Source: JADJVL01 sp046331545
Lineage (GTDB): Bacteria; Acidobacteriota; Holophagae; Holophagales; Holophagaceae
Assembly (NCBI GenBank): GCA_046331545.1
Contig: JAXLQR010000002.1
Span: 620,001-684,000 of the forward strand
DNA: 64,000 bases
Direction: 5' to 3'
Within the stretch, counting starts at the first letter, position 1; the number at the start of each line of letters is the position of its first letter. Positions 17,107 through 25,009 of this stretch are shown in pieces. The position numbers and the translations under genes were made by a program. Below the pieces are notes generated by a model. That model ran no database searches. It was not told the origin of the DNA and worked only from the letters and a program-made list of their open reading frames with translations.

Positions 17107-20100
17107 CTAGCCCACGCTCCGCGCGTCCTTCAGGGCCTTCCGGATGCCGGGGTCCGTGGGCTTCTGCCGCGCGAGCGCCTCGAGGGTCCGCAGCGCCCTG
17201 CCGGCGTGGAGCGCGGAATCCGCCCCCGAGGGGCCGGACAGGCGGGCCTGGACCAGGTCCAGCCTGGCGCCCACGAGCCTGCACATCCAGTAGCCGGGCA
17301 TGGCCTTCTCGACTTCCCGCAACAGGGCCTGCGACCGCTCGATGGCCGCGATCGCGCCCTTGCCCTGCTTCACCGCGGACCTCGCCTCGTACTCGAAGGT
17401 CATCGCCGCGCCCAGGGTGAAGAAGGGGTTGCCGGGGGACTGGCGCATGAGCTCCTGGTAGTGCGTCCGAGCGGCCGCGAGGTCCTGGGCCGGCGACCCG
17501 CCCTCGTCGAGGATGAATTCGGCGCGGACGAGGTGGGCGTTCGCCAGGGCGTAGAGGTGGGACGGATTGTCCGGGCTGAGCCGGATGGCACGCTCCAGCT
17601 GCGGGATGGCCTCCTCGAGCAGCGCGCGCGCGCTCCGGCCCTGCTGGACCTCGGAACTCGCCATCTCCACGAGCACCATGCCGTAGGCGCCGTGGTAGGT
17701 CGCCACGTCCGGATAACGGCGAAGCAGGTCCTGGGCGATCTCCCGCGCCCTCGGGAAGACCCCGGAGCAGTCCTGCCCCCGCGCGGTCAGCGCCTCGATC
17801 AGCTGGGTGTAGGCCCGAAGGAGGGCGAAGTTCACGGGCACCGAGGCCGGCGCGCGGGCCCGGCCCTCCTGGCCGAACCTCACGGCCTCCTGGAGGACCG
17901 GGACGGGGTCCCTGCCCTGGCTCTCGAGATGGGAGGCCGAGACGCGCCGGTACGCGATCTCCGCGACGCTCAGTTCGGGGGTGGAGGGCGCGAGCCGCCT
18001 GGCCTCCTCCACGAACCCCTCGGCCCTCCCGATCCACGCGTCCGGCCCCAGGTTCTTCCTCAACCGCCACGAGGCCATCTCCGAGCAGGCGATGGCCATC
18101 CTGATCCGGGGCAGGGGATTCGCGGGCTCCAGCCGGATCCAGTCCTGGAGCACCCGGCCCTGGGCCTCGACCACGGGCTCGAGGCTGGTGGATTCCCGGA
18201 CGAGCCTTCCCAGCAGGTCGTGCCACCGGGATGAATCGAGATCCAGCAGGCCCGCGTCGCTCGGCGCGATGGTCCTGGCGGCCTCGATGGAGGCGTCGGC
18301 TTCCCGCAGCCGGGCCATGGCCTCCGCGGGCCGGGGCAGGACCCGGGCGCCCGCCAGGATGGCCTCCGCCTCCAGCCGCTTCGCCTCGTAGAACCACGGC
18401 GCCCGCTCGAACGCGGCGCGGGCGTAGCGGATGGCGTCCTGGTAGCGGCCGTCCACGAGGGCGAGCTGGCCCTCCTGGTATTCGGGCGGTTCGAGTTCGC
18501 TCCCGCGACCGGCCTTGAGGAGGGCGATCGCCTCGGTCTTCAGGCCCTGTTCGAGCTCGCGGACGCGGGCCCTGCGGGCGTCGGGCTCGGGGATGCGCTG
18601 GGCGTCCTCCAGCTCCCGCTGGTAGAGCACGCCGCAGGCGCGGCCCAGGGCGTACTTGACCTCGGCCCCCATGAAGCCGGCCTCCAGGGCGCGCTGGAGG
18701 TTGGCCCGGGCCTGCCGGGCGTCGCCCAGGGCGAGCCAGGTCCGGCCCACGGCGTAGGCGCCCGGGCCCTTCGCGAGGCCCCCCGCGCCCGCGATCGCGC
18801 GCTCCAGGGCCTGCAGCCGGGCCTCGACCACCCGCCGCTCCCGACGGATGTCGTGGGGCGGCAGCAGCTTGCCGTAGCGCATGAGGGATTCCAGGCGCTC
18901 GGCCTCCTGGCCGAAGTGCTGGGCCCACCGCGCCTGGGCGGAGGCCTGGAGGCGGCTGCGCACGGCGATGCTGCCCGCGACGAGCACCGCCAGCAGGGCC
19001 GCCGCCGCCACGCCCACGGCGAGCTTGTTCCTCCGGGCGAAGCGCCCGACCCGCTCCCGGGCGGAGACGGGCCGCGCGCGGATGGGCTCGCCCTCCAGCC
19101 AGCGCTGCAGGTCGTCGCCGAGGGCCCGCGCCGTGTCGTAGCGCCGGGCGGGGTCCTTCTCGAGGCACTTGAGGACGATGGTCTCCAGGTCCCGGGGCAC
19201 CTCGGGGTTCCGCCTGCGCGGCGGCAGCGGCTCCTCGTAGATGATCTTGCGCAGGGCCTCCATCCCCTCGGCGGCGCCGTAGGGCGGCAGGCCCGTGAGC
19301 AGCTCGTACAGGGAGGCGCCGAGGGAGTAGACGTCGGCCCGGCGGTCCATGGTCTCCGTCTCGCCCCGGGCCTGCTCCGGCGACATGTAGACCACGGTGC
19401 CCATGACGAACCCCGTGGCGGTCATGCCCTTGCCCGCGACCGCCTGGCGGGCGAGGCCGAAGTCGAGCACGTAGGCCCGGAGCTGGCCGTCCTCGTCCTG
19501 CTCCACCATCAGGTTCGCGGGCTTCAGGTCCCGGTGGATCAGGCCGCGGCGGTGGGCGGCGTGCACACCCTCGCAGACCTGCACCATGAGCTGGGCCTTC
19601 TGCCGCAGGTCCAGGCGCGTCAGGGCCGCCTTCAGCGTCTCGCCCTGGATGAGCTGCATCGCGATGTAGGCCTGGCCCTCGATCTCGCCGGCCTCGAAGA
19701 TGCGGCAGACGTTCGCGTGCTCCACCAGGGCCTGGGACTGCGCCTCGTGGATGAAACGCTGGTGAAGCTCCGGGTCGTCCCGCCGGAGGATCTTCAGCGC
19801 CACCGGCCGGCGCAGCCGGGGATCGTGGGCCCGGAAGATCCGCGCCATGCCGCCCTCGCCGATGAGGCGCAGCCGCTCGAAGGGCCCCCAGGCGGTGAGG
19901 GTGCTGGACACGAGCACGTCCGGCGCCACCGCGCCGCTGGGCCGCCCCGGCAGGCGGAAGGCGCCGGAGGCCGGGCCCTCCAGGTCGGGCTGGAGGATGG
20001 ATTCCGTGTCGGGGATCCGGAAGCGGGACGTGGGCGCCTCGTCGGGGGCCGTGGTCACCGCCCGCGCCTCCAGGGCCAGCTCCTGGACCTGGTCCGGCGT

Positions 20101-20295
20101 GAGCAGCCCCTTGGCCTCCAGCCACCGGAGGGCGCCTTCGGATCCCTGTCCGGACGTCGCCGCCTGGGCCTCCTCCAGGTCCCGCGCGTCGATGAAGCCC
20201 CAGAGCAGGGCGAGGCCGATCATGCGGCTGTGCAGGCGCGGCCAGGGCCGGGAGTAGCCCATGGTGGCCCTGCGCTGCCCTTCGTCCTGTTCCAT
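17107..20295 (-). CDS. Membrane-anchored serine/threonine protein kinase with TPR-like tail
   Basis: 1062 residues. An N-terminal segment of about 135 residues precedes a Hanks-type kinase domain (about 138-400): glycine loop IGEGGMARIF, Lys168 in VALKIL, catalytic HRDLKPAN (Asp256) and DFG (Asp278). MSPEQARG and the DVYSLGASLYELLTG block are also present, so it should be active. A single membrane helix (about 425-445) is followed by some 600 residues of Ala/Leu/Arg-rich helical repeats resembling TPRs (for example PDNPSHLYALANAHLVRAEF), presumably periplasmic. The architecture is common in Acidobacteria and Myxococcota. The ATG at 20295 follows GGAGCC. Its targets are unknown and it stands alone. 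Confidence 0.93.
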   Translation of the reverse strand: MEQDEGQRRATMGYSRPWPRLHSRMIGLALLWGFIDARDLEEAQAATSGQGSEGALRWLEAKGLLTPDQVQELALEARAVTTAPDEAPTSRFRIPDTESILQPDLEGPASGAFRLPGRPSGAVAPDVLVSSTLTAWGPFERLRLIGEGGMARIFRAHDPRLRRPVALKILRRDDPELHQRFIHEAQSQALVEHANVCRIFEAGEIEGQAYIAMQLIQGETLKAALTRLDLRQKAQLMVQVCEGVHAAHRRGLIHRDLKPANLMVEQDEDGQLRAYVLDFGLARQAVAGKGMTATGFVMGTVVYMSPEQARGETETMDRRADVYSLGASLYELLTGLPPYGAAEGMEALRKIIYEEPLPPRRRNPEVPRDLETIVLKCLEKDPARRYDTARALGDDLQRWLEGEPIRARPVSARERVGRFARRNKLAVGVAAAALLAVLVAGSIAVRSRLQASAQARWAQHFGQEAERLESLMRYGKLLPPHDIRRERRVVEARLQALERAIAGAGGLAKGPGAYAVGRTWLALGDARQARANLQRALEAGFMGAEVKYALGRACGVLYQRELEDAQRIPEPDARRARVRELEQGLKTEAIALLKAGRGSELEPPEYQEGQLALVDGRYQDAIRYARAAFERAPWFYEAKRLEAEAILAGARVLPRPAEAMARLREADASIEAARTIAPSDAGLLDLDSSRWHDLLGRLVRESTSLEPVVEAQGRVLQDWIRLEPANPLPRIRMAIACSEMASWRLRKNLGPDAWIGRAEGFVEEARRLAPSTPELSVAEIAYRRVSASHLESQGRDPVPVLQEAVRFGQEGRARAPASVPVNFALLRAYTQLIEALTARGQDCSGVFPRAREIAQDLLRRYPDVATYHGAYGMVLVEMASSEVQQGRSARALLEEAIPQLERAIRLSPDNPSHLYALANAHLVRAEFILDEGGSPAQDLAAARTHYQELMRQSPGNPFFTLGAAMTFEYEARSAVKQGKGAIAAIERSQALLREVEKAMPGYWMCRLVGARLDLVQARLSGPSGADSALHAGRALRTLEALARQKPTDPGIRKALKDARSVG

Positions 20296-20313
20296 GGCTC
20301 CCGATCGGTGGCT

Positions 20314-20376
20314 GGTCCCATTTCACCCTGGATCCCTCCGGGACTCCAGCGGCCGGACGCGGAGGTCCCATTTCAC
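20314..20376. repeat. Pair of 13-bp direct repeats spaced 50 bp
   Basis: GGTCCCATTTCAC occurs identically at 20314-20326 and 20364-20376. The 50-base period is close to five helical turns, so both copies face the same side of the DNA, as expected for a cooperative regulator. The nearer copy ends 19 bases before the start of the kinase gene. Confidence 0.5.
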
Positions 20377-20455
20377 AACTTCTTGGCTTGACGGGCCTTC
20401 CGGGCGAAGGCCAGACTGGCCATGGCCTTGAGCGGCCGCCGGAAAGGAGGGTGCG

Positions 20456-20524
20456 ATGACCACAGGCAGTACCGTCGCGGAACCTCCTTCGACCCTGGCG
20501 CCGCCGGAAGGCCCGACACGCTGA
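20456..20524 (+). CDS. Possible 22-residue leader peptide ahead of the ABC importer
   Basis: ATG at 20456 preceded by AAAGGAGG at a good distance, then 21 further codons to TGA (MTTGSTVAEPPSTLAPPEGPTR). The Shine-Dalgarno is among the strongest in the window, which is odd for a non-coding position. The frame is Pro/Thr-rich, lies 104 bases upstream of the permease ATG, and is followed by GC-rich inverted stretches. It may be a regulatory upstream reading frame; it may also be chance. Confidence 0.3.
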   Translation: MTTGSTVAEPPSTLAPPEGPTR

Positions 20525-20627
20525 GCTGACCGAAGCCTCCGGCCGCGCCGAACCCGCCCTGCCCGCCCCGGGCCGGGAAGCGCCGTGAACCCTCCGGGAG
20601 CCCCGCCTCCCGAGCCGCCGGAAGCCC

Positions 20628-22373
20628 ATGCTGAACCGCTTCATCGACACCGTGTGGGGCCAGGCCAACGCCCTCTTCGCCTGGCGGCGGAGGCGTTGGC
20701 TGGACCTGGTCGTGCTCGTGGCGCTGGTGGGGATCATGTACGGGCTCGTGATCGTCGGCCGGGAATGGACCGGCGGCCAGCGGCCCACCGTGGAGATCGA
20801 CCTCCGCCTCGCGGCGCTGCCGAAGTACATGCTCCTGTCCATCGTGCGGGCCGGCGTGGCCTACCTCATCAGCATCTCCCTGACCTTCAGCCTGGCGTGG
20901 TGGGCCGCCAAGGACCCCTTCGCCGAGCGGCTGCTGGTGCCCATCCTGGACATCCTCCAGAGCGTGCCCATCCTGGCCTTCCTCCCCCCCGTGATCCTGG
21001 CCATGCTGGCCCTCTTCCCCCGCAGCAACATCGGGCTGGAGCTCTCGGCGGCCATCCTCATCGTCACCTGCCAGGCCTGGAACATGATCTTCAGCTTCTA
21101 CCAGAGCCTGAAGACCGTGCCCCCGGAGCTCGCCGAGCTGGCCGACACCTACCAGTTCAACTGGTACCAGCGCCTGCGCTGGATCGAGCTGCCCTACGCC
21201 ACGCCGGGCCTGGTGTGGAACTCCATGGTGAGCGTGGCCAACGGCTGGTTCTTCCTCATGACCGCGGAGGCCTTCAGCCAGGGCAGCCTGAACTACCGGC
21301 TGCCGGGCGTCGGGGCGTACATGCAGGCGGCGGTGGACGCCGGCGACACCACGGCGAAGTGGAGCGCCATCCTGGCCATGCTGGCGCTGGTGGTCCTGCT
21401 GGACCGGCTGCTCTGGAAGCCCGTGATCGCGTGGTCCGAGGGCTTCCAGCTGGACGAGAACCTCCGTCCGGAGCGGCCCAAGAGCTGGATCCTCGACGTG
21501 GTGCGGCGCTCCCGCCTCCTGCGCTGGATCGAGCAGGTCCGCTCCGAATGGCTGCTGAAGCGCATCCCCCGCCCCCAGGCCCTGCGCCGGGTGATGCCCA
21601 AGGGCCCGGAGGAGCGCCGGCGGGCCGCGGGGATCCTCGCGGCGGGGCTGCTGGTCATCCTCCTCCTCGCCCTGGCGGTCGCCGGCGTCAAGCTCTGGAA
21701 CATCCTCGCCCTGGTGGGCTCCACCGACTGGGCCCGCCTCTTCAAGTCGGGCGCCGCGAGCCTGGGCCGCGTCCTCGCCTCCACGGCCCTGGCCACCTTC
21801 TGGACCGTGCCGGTGGGGCTCTGGATCGGCCTGCATCCCTCCGTCGCCCGGCGCATCCAGCCCGTGGTCCAGGTGGGCGCCAGCTACCCGGTGAGCCTGC
21901 TCTTCGCCGCCATCGCCGCCTGGACCCTCAAGCTGAAGGTGGGCCTGGGCCTCACGTCGGTCCTGCTCATGGTCCTCAGCACCCAGTGGTACCTGCTCTT
22001 CAACATCATCGCCGGGGCCCAGGCCATCCCCTCCGACCTGCGGGAGATGGGCCGCGCCTTCCGGCTCACGCGCTGGAAGCGCTTCACCACCCTCTACTTC
22101 CCGGCCATCTTCCCGTTCCTGGTCACCGGCTGGGTGACGGCCACCGGCGGGGCCTGGAACGCCAGCATCATCACCGAGTTCGTGAGCGGCGACGGCCGCA
22201 CCTTCTCGACCTTCGGCCTGGGCAGCGAGCTCCAGCTCGCCACGGCGGCCGGCTCGATCCCCCTCATCACCGCGTCCAGCCTGCTCATGGCCGGCATCGT
22301 GGTCCTCTTCAACCGCCTCGTCTGGCTGCCCCTGTACCGCATGGCCGAGACGCGCTACACGTTGGACCGGTGA
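20628..22373 (+). CDS. ABC importer permease with two fused transmembrane domains (NitT/TauT-like)
   Basis: 581 residues. Two binding-protein-dependent permease domains are fused. The first covers about residues 60-265, with the EAA-type loop near LAELADTYQFNWYQRLRWIE. The second covers about 370-575, with its loop near LREMGRAFRLTRWKRFTTLY. Each has five to six hydrophobic helices. Fused permeases of this kind are annotated as nitrate/sulfonate/bicarbonate-type transporters. No periplasmic binding protein is encoded here, so the substrate is open. The partner ATPase starts 4 bases downstream. Confidence 0.88.
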   Translation: MLNRFIDTVWGQANALFAWRRRRWLDLVVLVALVGIMYGLVIVGREWTGGQRPTVEIDLRLAALPKYMLLSIVRAGVAYLISISLTFSLAWWAAKDPFAERLLVPILDILQSVPILAFLPPVILAMLALFPRSNIGLELSAAILIVTCQAWNMIFSFYQSLKTVPPELAELADTYQFNWYQRLRWIELPYATPGLVWNSMVSVANGWFFLMTAEAFSQGSLNYRLPGVGAYMQAAVDAGDTTAKWSAILAMLALVVLLDRLLWKPVIAWSEGFQLDENLRPERPKSWILDVVRRSRLLRWIEQVRSEWLLKRIPRPQALRRVMPKGPEERRRAAGILAAGLLVILLLALAVAGVKLWNILALVGSTDWARLFKSGAASLGRVLASTALATFWTVPVGLWIGLHPSVARRIQPVVQVGASYPVSLLFAAIAAWTLKLKVGLGLTSVLLMVLSTQWYLLFNIIAGAQAIPSDLREMGRAFRLTRWKRFTTLYFPAIFPFLVTGWVTATGGAWNASIITEFVSGDGRTFSTFGLGSELQLATAAGSIPLITASSLLMAGIVVLFNRLVWLPLYRMAETRYTLDR

Positions 22374-22377
22374 AAGC

Positions 22378-23655
22378 ATGAACCTCTGCGAGCTGAAGGG
22401 CGTCCAGATGCGCTTCCCGGGCCCCAAGGGCCAGGTCAAGCGCGTGCTCGAGGACATCACCCTGGCGGTGCGCTACGAGGAGGTGCTCTGCGTCCTGGGG
22501 CCCAACGGCTCGGGCAAGTCCACGCTGCTGCGGATCCTCGCGGGGCTGCTCCAGCCCACCAAGGGCGAGGTGCGCTGGCACGGCGAGAAGCTGCGCGGCC
22601 TGAACCTCTCCGTGAGCATCGTGTTCCAGACCTTCGCCCTGGTGCCCTGGATGAACCTCGAGGAGAACGTGCGGATGGTGCTCCGCGCGCGGGAGCTGCC
22701 CGAGGACGAGGTGCGCGCGAAGGCCGCCGCCGCCATCCAGAAGGTGGGCCTGGAAGGATTCGAGGAGGCCTTCCCGCGGGAACTGTCCCGGGGCACCAAG
22801 CAGCGCGTGGGCGTGGCCCGGGCCCTGGCGGTGGATCCCGAGATCCTGGTGATGGACGACCCCTTCAGCCAGGTGGACGCGCTCACGGGCGAGGCCCTCC
22901 GCCAGGAGATCCTCGACATCTGGAGCGACGCGGAGAACAACCCCAGCTCCGTGGTGCTGGTGAGCCACAGCATCAGCGAGGCCGTGCTCATGGCCGACCG
23001 CATCGCGATCCTGGGCGGCACGCCGAGCACCATCCGCACGGTGGTGGAGAACCCGCTGCCCCGGCCGAGGGACCCGCGGTCGCCCGGCTTCCTCAGGCTG
23101 GTGGACCACCTCCACGACATCATCGCCAGCGCCGAGCTGCCCGACGTCCACGTCTCGGCCCCCAAGCCCGAGATGGCGGAGGACGTGATCGAGCCCCTGC
23201 CCCACGCCCACACGGCGGACATCCTGGGCCTCCTCGAGTTCCTGGACACCCAGCAGGGCGGGAGCTGCGACCTCTTCCAGGTGGTCACCCACACCCACGT
23301 GCCCTTCGAGAAGGTGCTCACCATCGTCAAGGGCGCCGAGATGCTGGACCTGGTGGACACGCCCCGGCGCGCGGTGGTGCTCACCCAGCTCGGGAAGCGC
23401 TTCGTCGCCGCCGACATGGACGCGCGCAAGGACATCTGGAAGGCCCAGCTCCTCGAGCTCAGGCTCTTCCGGGTGGTGAAGGACCTCATCGAGCTGCATG
23501 AGGGCGAGCTGAACAAGGACGAGCTGCTCCACGAGCTGGCGGTGCGCCTGCCCATGGAGAACCTGGAGCTGACCTTCGGGACCCTGGTGGCCTGGGGTAG
23601 GTTCGGCGAACTCTTCGCCTACCGCGAGGACCGGGGCGTGCTGACGCCGGAATAG
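22378..23655 (+). CDS. ABC importer ATPase with C-terminal AAA-associated domain
   Basis: 425 residues. The N-terminal 240 residues are a NitT/TauT-type ATPase: Walker A GPNGSGKS (41-48), Q-loop FQTFALVPW, signature LSRGTKQRV (136-144), H-loop VSHSISEA. Two departures stand out. The signature is LSRGT rather than LSGGQ, and Walker B is ILVMDDPFSQVD, where the catalytic glutamate is an aspartate (Asp161). The C-terminal 170 residues (EPLPHAHTADILGLLEFLD onward) resemble the AAA-associated C-terminal domain found on this subgroup, probably regulatory. It is translationally linked to the fused permease. Confidence 0.88.
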   Translation: MNLCELKGVQMRFPGPKGQVKRVLEDITLAVRYEEVLCVLGPNGSGKSTLLRILAGLLQPTKGEVRWHGEKLRGLNLSVSIVFQTFALVPWMNLEENVRMVLRARELPEDEVRAKAAAAIQKVGLEGFEEAFPRELSRGTKQRVGVARALAVDPEILVMDDPFSQVDALTGEALRQEILDIWSDAENNPSSVVLVSHSISEAVLMADRIAILGGTPSTIRTVVENPLPRPRDPRSPGFLRLVDHLHDIIASAELPDVHVSAPKPEMAEDVIEPLPHAHTADILGLLEFLDTQQGGSCDLFQVVTHTHVPFEKVLTIVKGAEMLDLVDTPRRAVVLTQLGKRFVAADMDARKDIWKAQLLELRLFRVVKDLIELHEGELNKDELLHELAVRLPMENLELTFGTLVAWGRFGELFAYREDRGVLTPE

Positions 23656-23664
23656 CCGGAGCCG

Positions 23665-25008
23665 TCAGCCGAGGACCGACTCCACCGTCAGCGCGTCCAC
23701 AAGCCCGTGGCAGCCGTAGAGCGCCGGCAGCACCTTCTCCGCCGGGTACTCGCGGCGCAGGCGGGCGACCAGTTCGGTGCCGAAGCGGTAGGCGGGGAGG
23801 TACATGCGGCCCAGGAGCGGGTGGCGGCCCCAGGCGCCGGAGAGCTTGCCGGCGCGTTCCTCGGAGACGAGGAATTCGCTGCGCAGCACCTTGGCCACCT
23901 CCGGCTGCGCCACCTGCTCCTGCCAGGTCAGGAAGGAGGAATGGTTCTTGGCGTCGTCCTGGAGCAGCGCCAGCAGCAGGCCGATCTGCAGGTCCCGGTC
24001 CGGCAGCTCGTGGATCTCCTTCACGCCGTGTGCGATGAGCACGCCGTTGTTGGCGATGCCTTCGAAGAGGGCCGCGGCGCGGGTGTTCATGGTGAGGATG
24101 GAGGCCTCCAGGCCCACCTTGCCGCGCACGAAGAGGTTCTGCAGGTAGGCGAAAGTGGTGACGTGGCCCGGCACGACCTCGTGGCTCACGAGCTGCTGGA
24201 ACTCCGGGACGGAGATCTGCAGGGCCGCGTTGAGCTCGTAGGTCGCCTCGTATTCCGGCGAGCCGTCGGCCTTGCGCGCCCGGCCCAGGTAGTTCATGGA
24301 GCCCGAGAACCAGGCGTTCTCGATGGGCAGGAAGGCGACGTTGGCCCTCGGCACGCCGGCGAACTCCGCCGGCAGGTAGGGGGCGAGGTTCCGCTCGGAG
24401 AGGGCGTCGTACTGGGCGATGAAGGCCGCCCCCAGCGCCGGGATGGACTTCGAGGGCACGAGCCGCTCCTTCCGCCAGGCGTCCACGCCCGCCAGGAGTC
24501 CCCCGCCGCCGTGCCCCGCCGAGGCCAGCAGGTCGGCCAGCAGGGCCCGCTTGGCGGCGGGGTCCGAAGGCTCCGGCGCCTTGCCCGTGAGGGTGCGCAC
24601 GCAGCGGTCGTAGGGCACGGGCTCGCCCCGGCCCAGGAGTTCCATGGCCAGGTCCCACATCACCTCGAAGCAGCGCGCGTGGCCCAGCAGGTAGGAGCCC
24701 CGCAGGCCCGCCATCCCCTCGGCCGCCGCGGCCATCTCGGCGATGGCGCCCCGCACGTCCACCGCCGCCAGGTATTCGTCGATGGCGGCGAGGTCCGGGA
24801 CCTTCGCGGTGACGCCTTCGGAGGCGCGGACGCGGGCCGCCGCCGGGTGGGTGTAGGCCGCGGGCAGCGGGACGTCGGCGAACCAGGAGTCGGCGATGAA
24901 TCTCCCGACACCGGAAGCATTCATCACGTCCCCGCCCCACAAGGTGTCGATGCCGAGGATGGCGTTGGCGATGGCGGTGTCGAGGGAGGCGGCGAGGGCG
25001 GGGGTCAT
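23665..25008 (-). CDS. DUF885-like putative metallopeptidase
   Basis: 447 residues, cytoplasmic (no signal peptide). The motif SHEVVPGHVTTF (His276, Glu277, His282) matches the HExxPGH zinc-site pattern of DUF885/M32-like peptidases. Further downstream come GIANNGVLIAHG and a helical C-terminus, also as in that family. It begins 1 base after the stop of the OPT transporter gene, so the two form an operon: peptide uptake followed by peptide cleavage is a natural reading. The length is shorter than the usual 550-600 residues of secreted DUF885 proteins. Substrate and peptidase activity are inferred. Confidence 0.75.
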   Translation of the reverse strand: MTPALAASLDTAIANAILGIDTLWGGDVMNASGVGRFIADSWFADVPLPAAYTHPAAARVRASEGVTAKVPDLAAIDEYLAAVDVRGAIAEMAAAAEGMAGLRGSYLLGHARCFEVMWDLAMELLGRGEPVPYDRCVRTLTGKAPEPSDPAAKRALLADLLASAGHGGGGLLAGVDAWRKERLVPSKSIPALGAAFIAQYDALSERNLAPYLPAEFAGVPRANVAFLPIENAWFSGSMNYLGRARKADGSPEYEATYELNAALQISVPEFQQLVSHEVVPGHVTTFAYLQNLFVRGKVGLEASILTMNTRAAALFEGIANNGVLIAHGVKEIHELPDRDLQIGLLLALLQDDAKNHSSFLTWQEQVAQPEVAKVLRSEFLVSEERAGKLSGAWGRHPLLGRMYLPAYRFGTELVARLRREYPAEKVLPALYGCHGLVDALTVESVLG

Positions 25009-25009
25009 C

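Larger units (their letters stand above)
20296..20627. other. Divergent intergenic region between the kinase and the ABC importer
   Basis: 332 bases. A 13-bp direct repeat (GGTCCCATTTCAC at 20314-20326 and 20364-20376, spaced exactly 50 bases) lies on the kinase side. A 22-codon reading frame with a strong Shine-Dalgarno lies on the importer side. A TTGACG at 20390-20395 could be a -35 box but has only a poor -10 partner. No riboswitch consensus was recognised. Confidence 0.5.

Noticed and set aside
20456..20627. TPP or other riboswitch upstream of the ABC importer
   Set aside because: CTGAG occurs, but the conserved thi-box partner elements and stems are absent.
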